Below are positions 20,911 through 31,658 of a DNA stretch of 64,000 nt, piece by piece (the first letter of the stretch is position 1; every line of letters starts with the position of its first letter). Location: contig NC_072799.1 in NCBI RefSeq assembly GCF_028583425.1, positions 92,862,217 through 92,926,216 of the forward strand. Direction: 5' to 3'. A model generated the notes under the pieces. The model was given only the letters and a program-made list of their open reading frames with translations, was not told the origin of the DNA and made no database searches. The position numbers and the translations under genes were made by a program. The stretch is from Eublepharis macularius. Lineage: Eukaryota > Chordata > Lepidosauria > Squamata > Eublepharidae.

Positions 20911-21044
20911 CGCTGTCATTTATTCAGAAGAATATGTATGCTGTCTTTCGGCCTGATAAGATCACATTAAGAACAAATGTAAATGAACAAACAAGCCTCA
21001 CCCACCCTATTTCTAAAGGCAGGGTCAACTGAAGTCTCCGGAAG

Positions 21045-21400
21045 GATATTCATTAATTTTATTTAAAGCATTTTTGGGCTTCTTTTCTACCCAAATAAGG
21101 TCCTTCAAGGCAGTAAACAGTAAAACATTTAAAATGGTACAAAAATAACATGAAGAACAGAGAGGAGAGCCAATAACAGTTGCTGAGGGGATTCTAAACA
21201 AAATAAAAACGCCTTCACCTGCTGACAGAAGACAGCAACATAGGGGGACAGACAAAGCTCCCTGGGGGGAGAGTTCCAAAGTTTTGGTGCCACAACTGAG
21301 AAGGGATCTGTTAGGTTGCCCCCTATCTAGCCTCAGAGGATAGGGGCCCCCAAAACAGGTCCTCTGAAGAGAATGTCCTCTCTCAACAAGTCCTCTGACG
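21045..21400 (-). mobile_element. CR1/L2-like LINE 3'-region fragment
   Basis: Shares the order (+ strand) aaaaacgccttcacctgctg, ggggggagagttccaaagtt, ggtgccacaactgagaagg, atctagcctcagagg, cctctgaaga with 44095-44450. The same region recurs in 61626-62170. It resembles the 3' UTR that I associate with a CR1/L2-like LINE abundant in lizards, in minus orientation. No coding sequence. Confidence 0.5.
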
Positions 21401-21682
21401 TTGCCATCACAGAACCCTTATCAAGCAGCAGCAGCCCACCTCATGGTATCTAGTGACCAGGGACAGGTAGTACCACCTAGTGGGCGCCCTGGGGCTCCCA
21501 AGTATGCAGTTCTTGCCCAGCTTGTTCATTGGCCTGTATTTGGCCAGCGTTCGTATTTCTGAAATGTGGAAGTGAAGTCAGGAACTCAGTGAGTTACTGC
21601 CATCCTAGTGTAGAAATTAATCCTTTTTCTGCAATAGCCTCTTCAGTGTGGCGCAGCAATTCCAGCTCAGATCTGCTCCAAC

Positions 21683-21858
21683 CAGGGCTTTTTTTCTGTG
21701 GAAAGAGGTGGCGGAACTCTGTGGATTGCCCTTGGAGAAAATGGTCACATGGCGGGTGGCCCCGCCCCCTGATCTCCAGACAGAGGGGAATTGAGATTGC
21801 CATTTTCAAGAGGTTCCAGAACTCCGTTCCACCGCGTTTCTGCTGAAAAAAAGCCCTG
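21683..21858. mobile_element. hAT-type MITE, internally deleted copy (176 bp)
   Basis: Ends CAGGGCTTTTTTTCTG and CTGAAAAAAAGCCCTG with exact TSD gctccaac (21675-21682 and 21859-21866). One palindrome arm is missing: the element passes from ttgagattgcc straight into attttcaagagg. The clean ends and perfect TSD suggest this deleted form itself transposed or lost an arm after insertion. Confidence 0.88.
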
Positions 21859-21905
21859 GCTCCAACTATTCACCTCGAGGTGAAGAGAAGAGGATGAGGT
21901 GCCAC

Positions 21906-22090
21906 AGTATTTATTTGTCTTTTTATTTACTTCATTTATGCCTTCCTTTCTCTCCAATGTAGACCCCCAACGTGGTTTATTCTCCTCTACGCCATTTTAT
22001 CCTGTCAAGTGGGTTAGGCTTTGAGTCTGTGACTGGCCCAGTGAACTTCCATGGCAGAGGGGGGATTCATACCTGGTGTGATGGACAGAA
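21906..22090 (-). mobile_element. tRNA-SINE, minus strand
   Basis: On + the order is tatttacttcatttatgcc, tctctccaatg, cattttatcctgtcaagtgggttaggct, gtgactggccca, cttccatggcagag, gattcatacctgg. This is the reverse complement of the SINE seen intact at 45721-45932. Confidence 0.7.
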
Positions 22091-22466
22091 GATTTACCCG
22101 TTCAACTTGGACCAATTGCATTTGAAATGCTGAATGGAGTGTTGGAAGGGGGGGGGGACAACTTGTGGCAACTGGTTGCATCCAACCAACTGCCAACTGG
22201 AAAAAAGTGTGGGTTTTGAGGGAGATGGGGTAGGAGAAATCCTGAGATAGGCAGCAACTTGTTTATATGTTGGTTAAATATAAAAAGTGAAAGGCCTGGT
22301 GTGACACGCCATTTTGTGTTAACTCCCCTGTTGCACAATTCTATAAAGATTGCATATCGGCTGATACCTGCTGCCACTCCAACAAAGAAGACAATCTTTT
22401 TTTACTTCATCTGAGATGGACTCCTTAGTGTGACAGGGAATCATGGTTGATTATTTAAATGCTTCT

Positions 22467-22865
22467 TAGGGTTGCCAGGTCCCTCTCTCCTCCAGGCAGG
22501 AGGGCTACCTAGCACTTGCCTTTTGCTGCCCCCGTTTGAATCTGGCTGCGTTGTGATGACGTCACTTCCAGAAGTGACGCCATCACGCTGAGTGCACAGC
22601 AACGCCACTTCTGTAAATGACGTCATTGCGCTGGCCGCGGGAGCGCTCCCACGCTCTGCACAGCTCAGATTCAGCCAGTTTGGGGCCTAAATTGGCTCCA
22701 AAACGGAGAGCAGGGATGCTTCCGCGGCTGCCGGGATGGGGAGGGAACGCATGCATGGAGCGTGCTCCTGAGGTGCTTGCCGGTGACAGGCAAGCTCTGG
22801 GAGTTTGCCCCCTCCTGCCGATCACTGAGCGATAGAGGGGGCAAATTCCCGGGCATTTGCTCACC
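22467..22865. mobile_element. hAT-like element of the tagggttgcca family (399 bp)
   Basis: Begins TAGGGTTGCCAGGTCC; flanking 8-bp duplication atgcttct at 22459-22466 and 22866-22873. The right terminus is decayed. Contains the palindrome tgatgacgtcacttcc / agaagtgacgccatca (22555-22590) and a second TGACGTCA at about 22619. Confidence 0.7.
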
Positions 22866-23163
22866 ATGCTTCTTTTAGACAGCGTGTGATTTTCTGACTG
22901 TTAGAGCATTTAGTGGACTTAAGTGCTGAAGTGATTATAGTTCTGGCAGTGTTTTAGTCATGTTTAGTATGTCCTTAATAAGTAAGTCAGCATTTACTAC
23001 ACTTCCTTCCTTTCCTCCTGACTGGAGTGTAATATTTTGGCAAACCATCCCAGGAGGATTTAAAGTGAGTGCCTTTTACTTCCAAGAGACAAACCTAAAA
23101 ATCTGAGAGAGAAAACAAACGTTTGAAAGAAAGAGGCCTTATGTAAAGTGATCAGAAACACGG

Positions 23164-23762
23164 CGGCTCACAGTGAGTTTGAAAGCCTGCTTATGGAGAT
23201 GGAGGGACTATCCTATGACCTTCAAGAACAGTTGAGGGAGGTTTGTGGTTTTCTAGGCCAGAACACTGCAAGATTTCAACTAAGAGCCATTTTGCCTCGC
23301 TCAAGCATATAGTACAGTAACAATGGAACAGATCTAAGAGAATTAGAGTTTGGCTGAATCCACACACCCGCGGAGTGTCCCGGCGTTGTGCTAAATGTTC
23401 GCTAAACACCCAGAAGTGTAGCGTCTTTCTAGCGCGGTTTCGGAATCACACTAGAAAGACGCTACACTTCTGGGTGTTTAGCGAACATTTAGTGCAACGC
23501 CGCGACGCTCAGTGGGTGTGTGGATTCAGCCTTTGAAAGGCTGTCTAAATTTCTGAAACTAAAAGGTCAGATTGCAGAGTTTAGTGCTGCAGCCAGGGAG
23601 GAAGCATTGCAGCAGCAATATACTGAGGAAGTAAAGCTACTTGAGACTCAGTTTCAGGAAAATATAAAAGAAATAGACAAATGTTGGTGGCACAGAAAGC
23701 TTCCTATGGCACTGGAATCAATCCAGAGGCAAGATACCTATTTAGAACTCCATACAAGATAG
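23164..23762 (+). pseudogene. Unidentified coding-like sequence, interrupted
   Basis: One frame reads SEFESLLMEMEGLSYDLQEQ and on to LRAILPRSSI, a TAG near 23309, then NNGTDLRELEF up to 23351. After the foldback element the same frame resumes as ERLSKFLKLKGQIAEF, then a Glu/Gln-rich coiled-coil-like stretch (EEALQQQYTEEVKLLETQF) and DKCWWHRKLPMALES, to a stop at 23760. I do not recognise the protein. Helical, heptad-like composition and absence of splice borders suggest a processed pseudogene or an old retroelement gag. It could also be an exon with poor boundaries. Confidence 0.45.
23352..23531. mobile_element. Foldback transposon with 3-bp TTT duplication (180 bp)
   Basis: The termini ggctgaatccacacaccc and gggtgtgtggattcagcc are exact inverted repeats. 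The arms continue as a near-perfect hairpin of about 85 nt each around gcggtttcggaatca. TTT flanks both sides (23349-23351, 23532-23534). A 3-bp TSD suggests PIF/Harbinger-type mobilisation. The element at 38050-38191 has similar termini. Confidence 0.7.
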
Positions 23763-24034
23763 GAAAGATGAGAGAGAGATCTCTAGCTAGCCATCTAGTG
23801 TAGGGATTCCAGTGGATGGCAGAACGGGAGGTCCTGCATCCAGGGTGCAAGATGGAGAGGAAAGGAGAGCGTGACAAAGAGTAGATTAAGTATCATAGAG
23901 AGGAAGTCTTTGAGAACAGCAGACTAAGGTTGCCAGGTCCCCTTACCCTCCCAGTGGGAGTGGGGAGACCTGGCTCTTACCTCCTACTTCCTCTCTTCAT
24001 TCTGGCGCGCACAGTCCAGTGATGTCAGATCACC
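23763..24034. other. Short intergenic stretch with hAT-family start
   Basis: At 23928 a tagggttgccagg-like terminus (taaggttgccaggtcccc) starts a truncated member of the family at 22467. Nothing else recognised. Confidence 0.4.
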
Positions 24035-24400
24035 GGCAGATCTTCCTACGACTTGAAAAATAACACAGGCTTGCAGAAAAATCTGAAATCTAAAAAAAAT
24101 ACATTGGTTTTTTAAAAAACACACAAAATGATTAAATGAACTCTTGTAGCTTTAACCAGATGCCCTCATTGGCTGTTGCTAGGCAATCAAGTAACAGTTA
24201 CGTCACTATTCCAGGCATTAAAAAAAATAAGACTTTGTTTCTGTCAGTAAAATGCAGGGGTAGGGCAGGGCCCTTTTCAGGGCTGTTTTAGCCTTTCTGG
24301 GAGGACTTACTGGGTCCAGAACCAGAAACAATCCACTGGACGACTTGATACCACATGACTTGCATGACTCACCCAGGCCTGGCTGCTTGCTACTGCTCAA
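24035..24400 (+). repeat. Unknown dispersed repeat (family shared with 5575-5925)
   Basis: Colinear with 5575-5925: ttgcagaaaaatctgaaat, an A-rich tract, tgtagctttaaccagatg, gttgctaggcaa, agggcagggccctttt, gacttgcatgactcaccca. Confidence 0.6.
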
Positions 24401-24535
24401 CAAGTATACAGGAGGAACCCACTTAAATACACTGAGATGGCACACCCAGCTGCATGTGAAACATGCTTAGGCTGGGGGCCACTTTTTGCCTCACTGCACG
24501 GAGGGGGAGAGAGCCTTACATTCCTGGGCATCCAG

Positions 24536-24754
24536 TAGGGTTGCTAGCCTCCAAGTGGTGGCTGGAGATCTCCTGGCATTATAACTGATCTCCAGGTGAC
24601 AGAGATCAGTTCCCCTGGAGAAAATGGCAGCTTTGGGGGGTGGACTCTATGGAATTATAACATTCTGAGGCCCCTCCCCTCCCCAAAACCCACCCTCTCC
24701 AGGCTCCACCCCCCAAATCTCCAGGAATTTCCCAACCTTGACCTGGCAACCCTA
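24536..24754 (+). mobile_element. hAT-like MITE (219 bp), first of an opposed pair
   Basis: Begins TAGGGTTGCTAGCC, ends TGGCAACCCTA; 8-bp TSD gcatccag / gtatccag with one transition (24528-24535, 24755-24762). The body carries ctccaagtggtggctggag, ctgatctccagg and caaatctccaggaatttccc. Non-coding. Confidence 0.8.
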
Positions 24755-24990
24755 GTATCCAGGCTTTGGGAGGTGGGGCCTGGCCCTGTAAAGGGCAGCT
24801 CTGCCTCTGCAGGGCTCAGTCAGCTTTGAAAGCTCGGCCTGAGCAGAGCATAGATCAAGCTCTCAGCCGAGCGCCTCTGAGGCGAGGTGGCTATAGTTGC
24901 CTCGGGGAAAGCTGTGATATTCCCCTGCTTGATACCTTCAAACGCCAGGAGGAGAGCCAGGGCCCAGCAGCAGGCTCAGTGGTTTGGCAG

Positions 24991-25219
24991 TAGGGTTGCC
25001 AGCTCCAAGTTGGGAAATTCCTGGAGATCTGGCGGGTGAAACCTGGAGAAACCTGGAGAAAGTGGGGTTTGGGGAGGGAAAGGACCTTGGCATGGCATAA
25101 TTCTATAGAGTCTACTGCCCAAAGTAGCCATTTTCTCCAGGTGAACTGATCTCTGTGGCCTGGAGACCAGTTGTAATTCCGGGAGATCTCCAGCCACTAC
25201 CTGGAGGCTGGCAACCCTA
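24991..25219 (-). mobile_element. hAT-like MITE (229 bp), second copy, inverted
   Basis: Same family as 24536-24754 in reverse orientation. Exact TSD tttggcag at 24983-24990 and 25220-25227. The two insertions are independent because their TSDs differ. Confidence 0.85.
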
Positions 25220-25227
25220 TTTGGCAG

Positions 25228-28200
25228 AGATACTATTATTATTATCATTATTATTATTATCCCCTTCTTATTTACATTTGGGGACTGTTGTCTATCAGTC
25301 AGGGGGACTAAAGCAGGGTTATATGCAGTCCTTGCAGGCCTCTGGCCTAATCAGGCTCTTCTCCCCCTCCCCCTTATTTTGTTGGGAGGGAGGACTTTCA
25401 GCAGACACAGCAATAGGCTTTGCTGTAGGCCGCAGGGGTGAATTGCAGCCGTCTCCGGTGTGGATTACATTACTGCTCCTGGCTTAGCCGGGTGGATGCT
25501 GGTAGGCCTCCTCCTCTCTGTCTAGGCTCCCCCCCCAACCCCCTTTATACTTTCTTAGGAGGGAATATTTCTAGCAGCAGTAGCTCGGCTTAAGGCCTTC
25601 AGGCAGCAGGGGGTGCATTTTGTGAAAAGGCTTGGCAGTTTATTCAGTGGGGTGCAGCCATTTTGAGTGTGACACCAGTGGCCTGCTTTGCCTCCTGGCA
25701 GTGCAGCCTTATTGAGAAGGCATCTACAATATGCACAGCTCCAGCAGTGGCCATTTTGAGTATGGGTTTTATATGGTCTGATTTGCCTCCTGCTTACTGG
25801 CAATGGAGGCCATTTTGGTGGGGCTTTTACAGCTTCTGCTGTGCTGGGGTGGCCACTTTGAGTGTGTCACCCTGTGGCCTGCTTAGCCTCCTAGCGCTGG
25901 CAGCCATTTTATGGAGGCCTCTGCAGCTTACACAGTGTTTGGGCTGCCGTTTTGGGGGTACATGTTACTACAGTACATTACATTACTATACATTTCCATC
26001 ATGCCACCCTTTAAAAAAAAAAGGCTAGCAGCTCTACTAAGGGCAACCAGCCAGCGAACACATATCCTGCAAAGCAGCCCTACCTGCATAGTTAACCTCT
26101 GAGGATGATGAAGTGGCCAAAGGGAAAAAGGAAATACTGGGCTATCAGTTAGGAGGGCTGAAACATGGTTAGGCTCAGCCCCTGCAGGCCTCCAGCCTAT
26201 CTAGGCTCCCCCCCCCCCAAAAAAAACGTTTTCACTCTTTGGAGAAAGTACTTACAGCAACAGCAGTGAAGGCCTGGCTGGGGGGGGGCAGGGGGGCTCG
26301 CAGTCATCTGAAGGGCAGATTGCTTCACATGTTATTGCTGTTGGCTTAGCAAGGATTTATAGGCTCAGGGTAGTAGCTTGCTTCCCCTGCTCAATTTTGC
26401 AGCCTTAGCACAATGGACGGCTGGTAGCAGAGCTGGCCTAGGCTGCTGTAACCTAGTCATGTGGGGGGTGACAGTGAACCTGACTGGCAGATAGGTAAGT
26501 CCACTGGCCCCTAGTGCATGGCTGTGGGGGCTCCTGGGGACAGGCAACAGTCTCCGGGCTCCCATGTTTAGACTCCTGGGTTGTATCGTCTTGGGTCTTG
26601 CCTTTGGGTTTTATAGTCTGGCCGCTGAGTTATTACTTGATTCAGTTATAAAGGGACAGTCATAAAGGGAGCAGCAGTTTGGGGGTTAACCCTCCTCTTC
26701 AGGAAGCAGAGGAGAAGGATGAGGTGGACCTGAGGAGGGAGCCACTGAATTAGATTTAAGGTGGTTTACTGCACATGGACCAGGCAGCTGCCAGCCGGCC
26801 TCCTTTATGGGAGCTCCAGCAGCTGGCTGGACTCCAAGCCCTGTCTCCAGGGTGTTGGCACCTAGAGGTGGAGCTTCCTTGGGAGTTTCTGCTGCCTTGA
26901 AGCCCAGTGGCTCTGGGTTTAGTCCAGGGGCACTGGTGGGCTGAGAAGAAGTGGCCCATTGACCAGTCAGAACAGGGGTCTTACTATATACCATATATGC
27001 TTGGGATTTTCCAATCCTCATGGCAGTTGGATTGTGGGGGAGGGAACTAGATAACCCCTCAGCCCACTTCACATGGACGGTTAGGCAGTGGTGCCCTTAC
27101 CTAACCCTTTCATCCAAATCATAGAGGATTTTGGGATAGGTTCTGGAGACTGGTCCTGGCATTTCTGTTTCAAGGCAACACCTGGTCTCACCTGCAGATG
27201 GAACAGGGAAGCTTGTCCCTCAGGTTTCCTCTGAGCTATGCCTTCAGGGATGGATGTGATTGTTTGGCAACCAGATGATATAGCCCCCAGCACGTGGTGC
27301 GCCTATGTCTAAGTAGATGGCAGTCTCTAGGCTGGGGCATAGGTTGGTCTGTAGGAGTTATGTCTAGTGGATATATCCCACAGTTATGGGGTTGTGTGAA
27401 ATTAAGGGGCTCACCTTGTATCCAGTGGCAGCCATCAGGCAACTTATGTGCCTTTAGGTTCACCAGTAAACCTCCCAGTTTGATGTTGGCCTGGGCATTT
27501 TCCGGGGCCACATGACATTAATGGTTGGTGTGAGAGTTTGATTCTGAGCATTTGCACAGTGATGACCCAAGCCCTTAAGGAAGGGTCTGGGCTCTGCACT
27601 TAGCCACAGGGAACGTGATGGCCAGCTGTTACTTCTGTTTGATGGGACGTGGGGATCTTCGCCTCACTCCTGGTCATTCACATGGGGGTAATGAGCTGGA
27701 ATTCCGAAGGGCACAGCCCTTCCGTTACAGGCCCCACAGACATGCATGTATAGGCAAGGTGGCCCAGTGTGCTTGAGGGGAGGAGCTGTCCTCTGTCTCA
27801 CATACTGGCATTCACATGAGCAGTAATGACCTGGGCTGTGGGGCATGGCCCTTGCATTCATAGGCCCTTGCATGCATAGGCAGGGTGGCCTCGTGAGCTG
27901 GAGGGTGGAGCGCCCTCCATTTCACATTCAGTTCTTTCACCTGGGTGGTATGACCTTGGTTCATAGGGTGTGGAACTTTCCTTACATGCTCACACAGACC
28001 TGCAGCCTGGGTTTAGGCTCTGTTTGGAAAAAGGTGTGCCTATCAGGATATGAGTCTGCAGTATTTCATGTAACGTCACTGACGGCCTTCTGCGGAGCTC
28101 TTAGAGGAGTGAGCTGGTGGCGCAATCCCTCACAGATCTGTCTGGGTGTTCACTGAGGGCACAGGACCTGAAGTTTGAGACTGATTCAGTGACCCTCCAT

Positions 28201-30180
28201 ATTAGGCGGTCCAAAACGGATCAGTGGCAGCGGGGGCACAGTTGTTCAGGTGGGCCCTTGCAATGAGTCCAAGCTGTGCTCTGTCTAGGCCCTACGCCTA
28301 TATCTGAAAGCCAGGGGTAGTGGTGATGGAAATCTGTTCCAGCACAGTGCCGGGGCACCCCTCACCCGATGCCAATTTTGGACGGTGATAGAAAGGGCCT
28401 TAGTTAACTTAGGCCTGGTGGGTGTCAAGTAAGGCACCCACTCATTTCGTTTTGGGGCATCCTTCACAGCAACTGCTATCCTGTGTCGACAATCCAAAGA
28501 GTAGGTCGGTGATAGCAGGCAGTGTATCGAGCATATATGCACCCCTGCCGACACTTTAAAGAGTTGTCTAATTGTTTCTTTTTCTTCTTAGGTGCTGTGG
28601 TTTGCTGCAGGAGGTGTTGAATCCTCATGATTTTCTGGGTGGCCCATCAAGCCAAGAGGATCCCAATCAGGTCCCAGCTTGGGTTAGCGGATGGGCCGCT
28701 GTAGAGTGACAGGGCCTCTGGGTGCGATCCTCCGCCTCACGTGCTGGTCATTCACTGTGTGGTAATGACCTTGGTTCACGGGGCATGGCCCTATCCTTTC
28801 AGGCTCACACAGGCTTGCAGTGCCCAGGCAAGAAGTGGCCTGATGGTTGAGGGGAGTTGTGGTCCTCCTCCTTACATGCTGGTCATTCGCCGCGTGGTGT
28901 TGACCTTGGTGTATGGGGCATGGCCTCTTTTGTTTCAGGCTCACACAGGTTTGCAGCGCCCAGGCAAGTAGTGGCCTGATGGTTTGAGGGGAGTTGTGGT
29001 CCTCCACCTCACATGCTGGTCATTCGCCGTGTGGTGTTGACCTTCTTTCGCAGGGCATGGCGCTCTGCCTTACATTCTGGTCATTCACCTGGATGGTAAT
29101 GACCTTGGTCTACTATGCTTACCCATCATGGTGGCGGGAAGGGTCATTCATCTAGGTGGTGATGACCTTGGTCTGCAATGCTTCCGCATCATGGTGGCGG
29201 GAAGATTGAGACCCACTAGGTGAGGGGCTAGGCGTACGGCCAACAGAGCCCTTGAGAAAGCTGTCAGGAGGGACTGAGCATCTATTTGCCGTGCCCCTGC
29301 ATAAAGGCTACATTTGCTGACCTCTACAGAGGTTATGAGAGGGCGTGGCATAAGGCCAAAAATGGCCCTTTAAAAGGCTTTGGGAGCAGCAGGGGTATTT
29401 ATTTGCCCTTACCTGGCATTAGGGCCGAAGTTGCCGACCTCTACAGAGGAGTCAGTGTTCACCTGTTGGTGAAGGGCAACACAATATTCTGTGGTAACTG
29501 ATGGCAAGGGTGGTGGTTGGCACTAGGCCAACTGTGGGGTGCAAGGGCCTAAGCAGAGGCTTAGCCCTAGCTGTGGCAGGTTAGATTTGGTAGACAGAGC
29601 GGGCCAGTGAGCACCCGGTGGCTCCTCCCCATTGGTGGGGAATAGGGGTCTGTCAGGGATCAGCTGGCGGGCTGTACAGCGGCCAGCTGAGAGGGCAGAC
29701 TGCCTGTGGGACCCCCTGTACAAGTCCTTCCCTCGGGCTTCATGGCTGGGGTGTATGGAGCTTTAAGGGGGGAACCATTTGCCTGGCCGGCCAGGTTATA
29801 GCCATTTTCATGGATGGCTTGCACCTGGGGCAGGGGTGACTCACCCAGACAGGTCGGGGAGGAGGTCCGGGGTGATCCCTTGGTCCTGACCTGTACCGCT
29901 AGTGATGCCCTTGCCGTTATTAAGTTTAATGTTGGTCAATAAATGGCCCAAATTTATACCCAAGCCTTGTGTCTGTCTCTTCATTCCGAATTGAGGGGAG
30001 GAACACAAGGGTGAAACCACAAGAGTAGGGTAAACTACAAGTCAACAACTATAATAAATGATTCCAAAATAGTAAATACACTCTAGAATATAATAGTACA
30101 ATGAATTCAACTCATACAATAATGTACAATGAGTATACATACAGGTGCAACAAAGCAAAAGTCTTTCCACATGGAAGTGT
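25228..30180. other. Long repeat-rich tract without a recognised gene
   Basis: An ATT microsatellite (25231-25260) leads into a region of repeated gccattttgagtgtg-type units (25650-25960), then a piece reading MPPFKKK with a Lys-rich start near 26001. No long ORF follows. The tract may be a decayed LTR or DIRS-type retroelement, but I could not find integrase, RT or terminal repeats. The 27660-29480 part is tandemly repetitive and listed separately. Confidence 0.35.
27660..29480 (+). repeat. Degenerate tandem repeats (about 140-bp and 100-bp units)
   Basis: The motif tggtcattcac(c/t)...ggtaatgacc/gttgacc, followed by a ggg(c/g)atgg(c/g)cc...aggctcacacaggcttgcag stretch, recurs at least seven times. 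The best-preserved pair spans about 28740-29020. A second unit with gcc/gctgacctctacagagg repeats at 29314 and 29432. Any protein-like frame here is created by the repeats. Confidence 0.6.
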
Positions 30181-30189
30181 ACGTTAAGG

Positions 30190-31095
30190 ACGAAGCTGAA
30201 GTTGGTTCCCAGTTCCCAGTTCCTTATTCACAGTTTCTAGTTCCTTATTCGCAAAGCCAAATAAAAATATTGTGGGTAAATTGAAAAGCTCCCAATGCAA
30301 AAATGAAGTTTGCAGGGGTACACATTATACACCTCCAGATTCAGAAGACTCAGCACTCTAAGTGGACCTATACTGGGTCATCCTACAACACCCAGATCTT
30401 GAGTTAACAGCTTCAAAATAGGGTGTCTCCAGAACAATTCAATAAGAAAAGGGTGGCAGCTGCAGCAGTAGAGACTTGATCAGAATCTGCACATGTCCTC
30501 TTGTAGGGGACAGTCTCTGGAGTTCAGGGCTGGGTGATCCAAAGATTATTTGGGGGTGTAGAGGGCACTTTTATTTTTGAGTTCCTTATTCACAGCAATG
30601 TAAAGTACAAGGCTGTGGGAGAAAGGTGAAATAGTAGGCCTTGGCGCTAGAAGTAGAGTCTGGATCAGAACCAGCACATGTCCTCTTGCAGAGGGCAGTC
30701 TATGGAATTCGGGTCTGTGTGAGTTGGGGTGATCCAAAGATTGTTTTGAGGCATAGAGGGCTTTTATTTTCCCCAGTTCCATATTCACAGCAATGTAAAG
30801 TACAAGGCTGTGGGAGAAAGGTGAAACAGTAGGCCTCAACTCCAGAACCAGAGACTGGATCAGAAGCAGCACATGCCCTCTTGTAGGGGACAGTCTCTGA
30901 AGATCTGGGTTTTGTAGGATGACCCAGTATAGGTCCACTTAGAGTGCTGAGTCTTCTGAGTCTGGAGGTGTATAATGCGTACCCCTGCAAACTTCATTCT
31001 TTCGTTCGGAGCTTTTCAATTTCCCCACAATATTTTTCTTTGGCTTTCTGAATAAGGAACTGGGAACCAACTTCAGCTTCATCAGCTTCTCCAGT
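30190..31095. repeat. Inverted duplication (~200-bp arms) enclosing 193-bp tandem units
   Basis: The left arm (30190-30400: gctgaagttggttcccagtt, aatattgtgggtaaattg, gaagtttgcaggggtac, cctatactgggtcatcctac) is the inverse of the right arm (30905-31095). Between them is a direct repeat starting gatccaaagatt at 30538 and 30731, with a partial copy before 30538. A minus-strand frame through the right arm (30939-31241) reads as a Lys/Leu-rich peptide that I do not recognise. Confidence 0.6.
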
Positions 31096-31367
31096 GCAGC
31101 TACTGCTGCCTTGACCTGAGGGCCTTCAATATAACCAGCCTCAGAGGAGCTCAGCTTGAAGTGTGCTCTGCTCAGGCTGAACAACAAAGACAACTGTGTG
31201 CTGAGGAAGAGCAGAGCACGCAAATATGCCTTGGGCTCCACCTGTCCAGCAAAGCCCTCGGATGCCTAGGAAATGCCCAACGGCCTTTCCTTCTTCCAGG
31301 GCTGCAAACACGGCCCGTGTCCAAGCTGCAGTGCTGCCGTTCAGGTGGGCTGAATTGGTTGCTTGAA
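31096..31367 (-). other. Unidentified coding-like stretch, minus strand
   Basis: The minus-strand frame 31241-30939 includes PKAYLRALLFLSTQLSLLFS, GYIEGPQVKAAVAALEKLM and KLVPSSLFRKPKKNIV. No stop for 100 codons, no family recognised. Upstream (to 31367) an Ala-rich continuation appears in another frame, implying a frameshift. Possibly a processed pseudogene fragment beside the BovB piece. Confidence 0.3.
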
Positions 31368-31658
31368 ACGTGTTTGTGATGAACAACTTGTTGACTTCAC
31401 AACATTCTATAAGCTGCTCTCCTGCTTCATTTTGCAGTACTCCTCCAAATTTTCCAATAATATTTAATTCTGCTTTGTTTCCTACTTTTGCATTCCACTC
31501 ATCTATGATGATCAGTGCATTTGTTGATGTGCATGATCAATTTCTTCCTAGGCGCTTGATAAAATTTTTTCATTTTTCCCCTTCAACATTGATAGTAGGG
31601 TGTAAACTTGAATGTTGGTAATGGTGATAGGTTTACCGTAAAGTCTGATTTGGTCTGA
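31368..31658 (-). mobile_element. RTE/BovB LINE endonuclease fragment (3' side of L1-A)
   Basis: The minus strand reads RPNQIRLYGKPITITNIQVY, then across frames DEWNAKVGNKAELNIIGKFG and LFITNTFQ. These match the BovB apurinic-type endonuclease pattern (DWNAKVG, NEAG, NxLFITNT). It is frameshifted. Copy A of L1 split it. Confidence 0.75.

Noticed and set aside
30939..31241. 100-codon minus frame as a host gene
   Set aside because: Not recognised, overlaps an inverted duplication and lacks splice or promoter signals; kept only as a low-confidence note.
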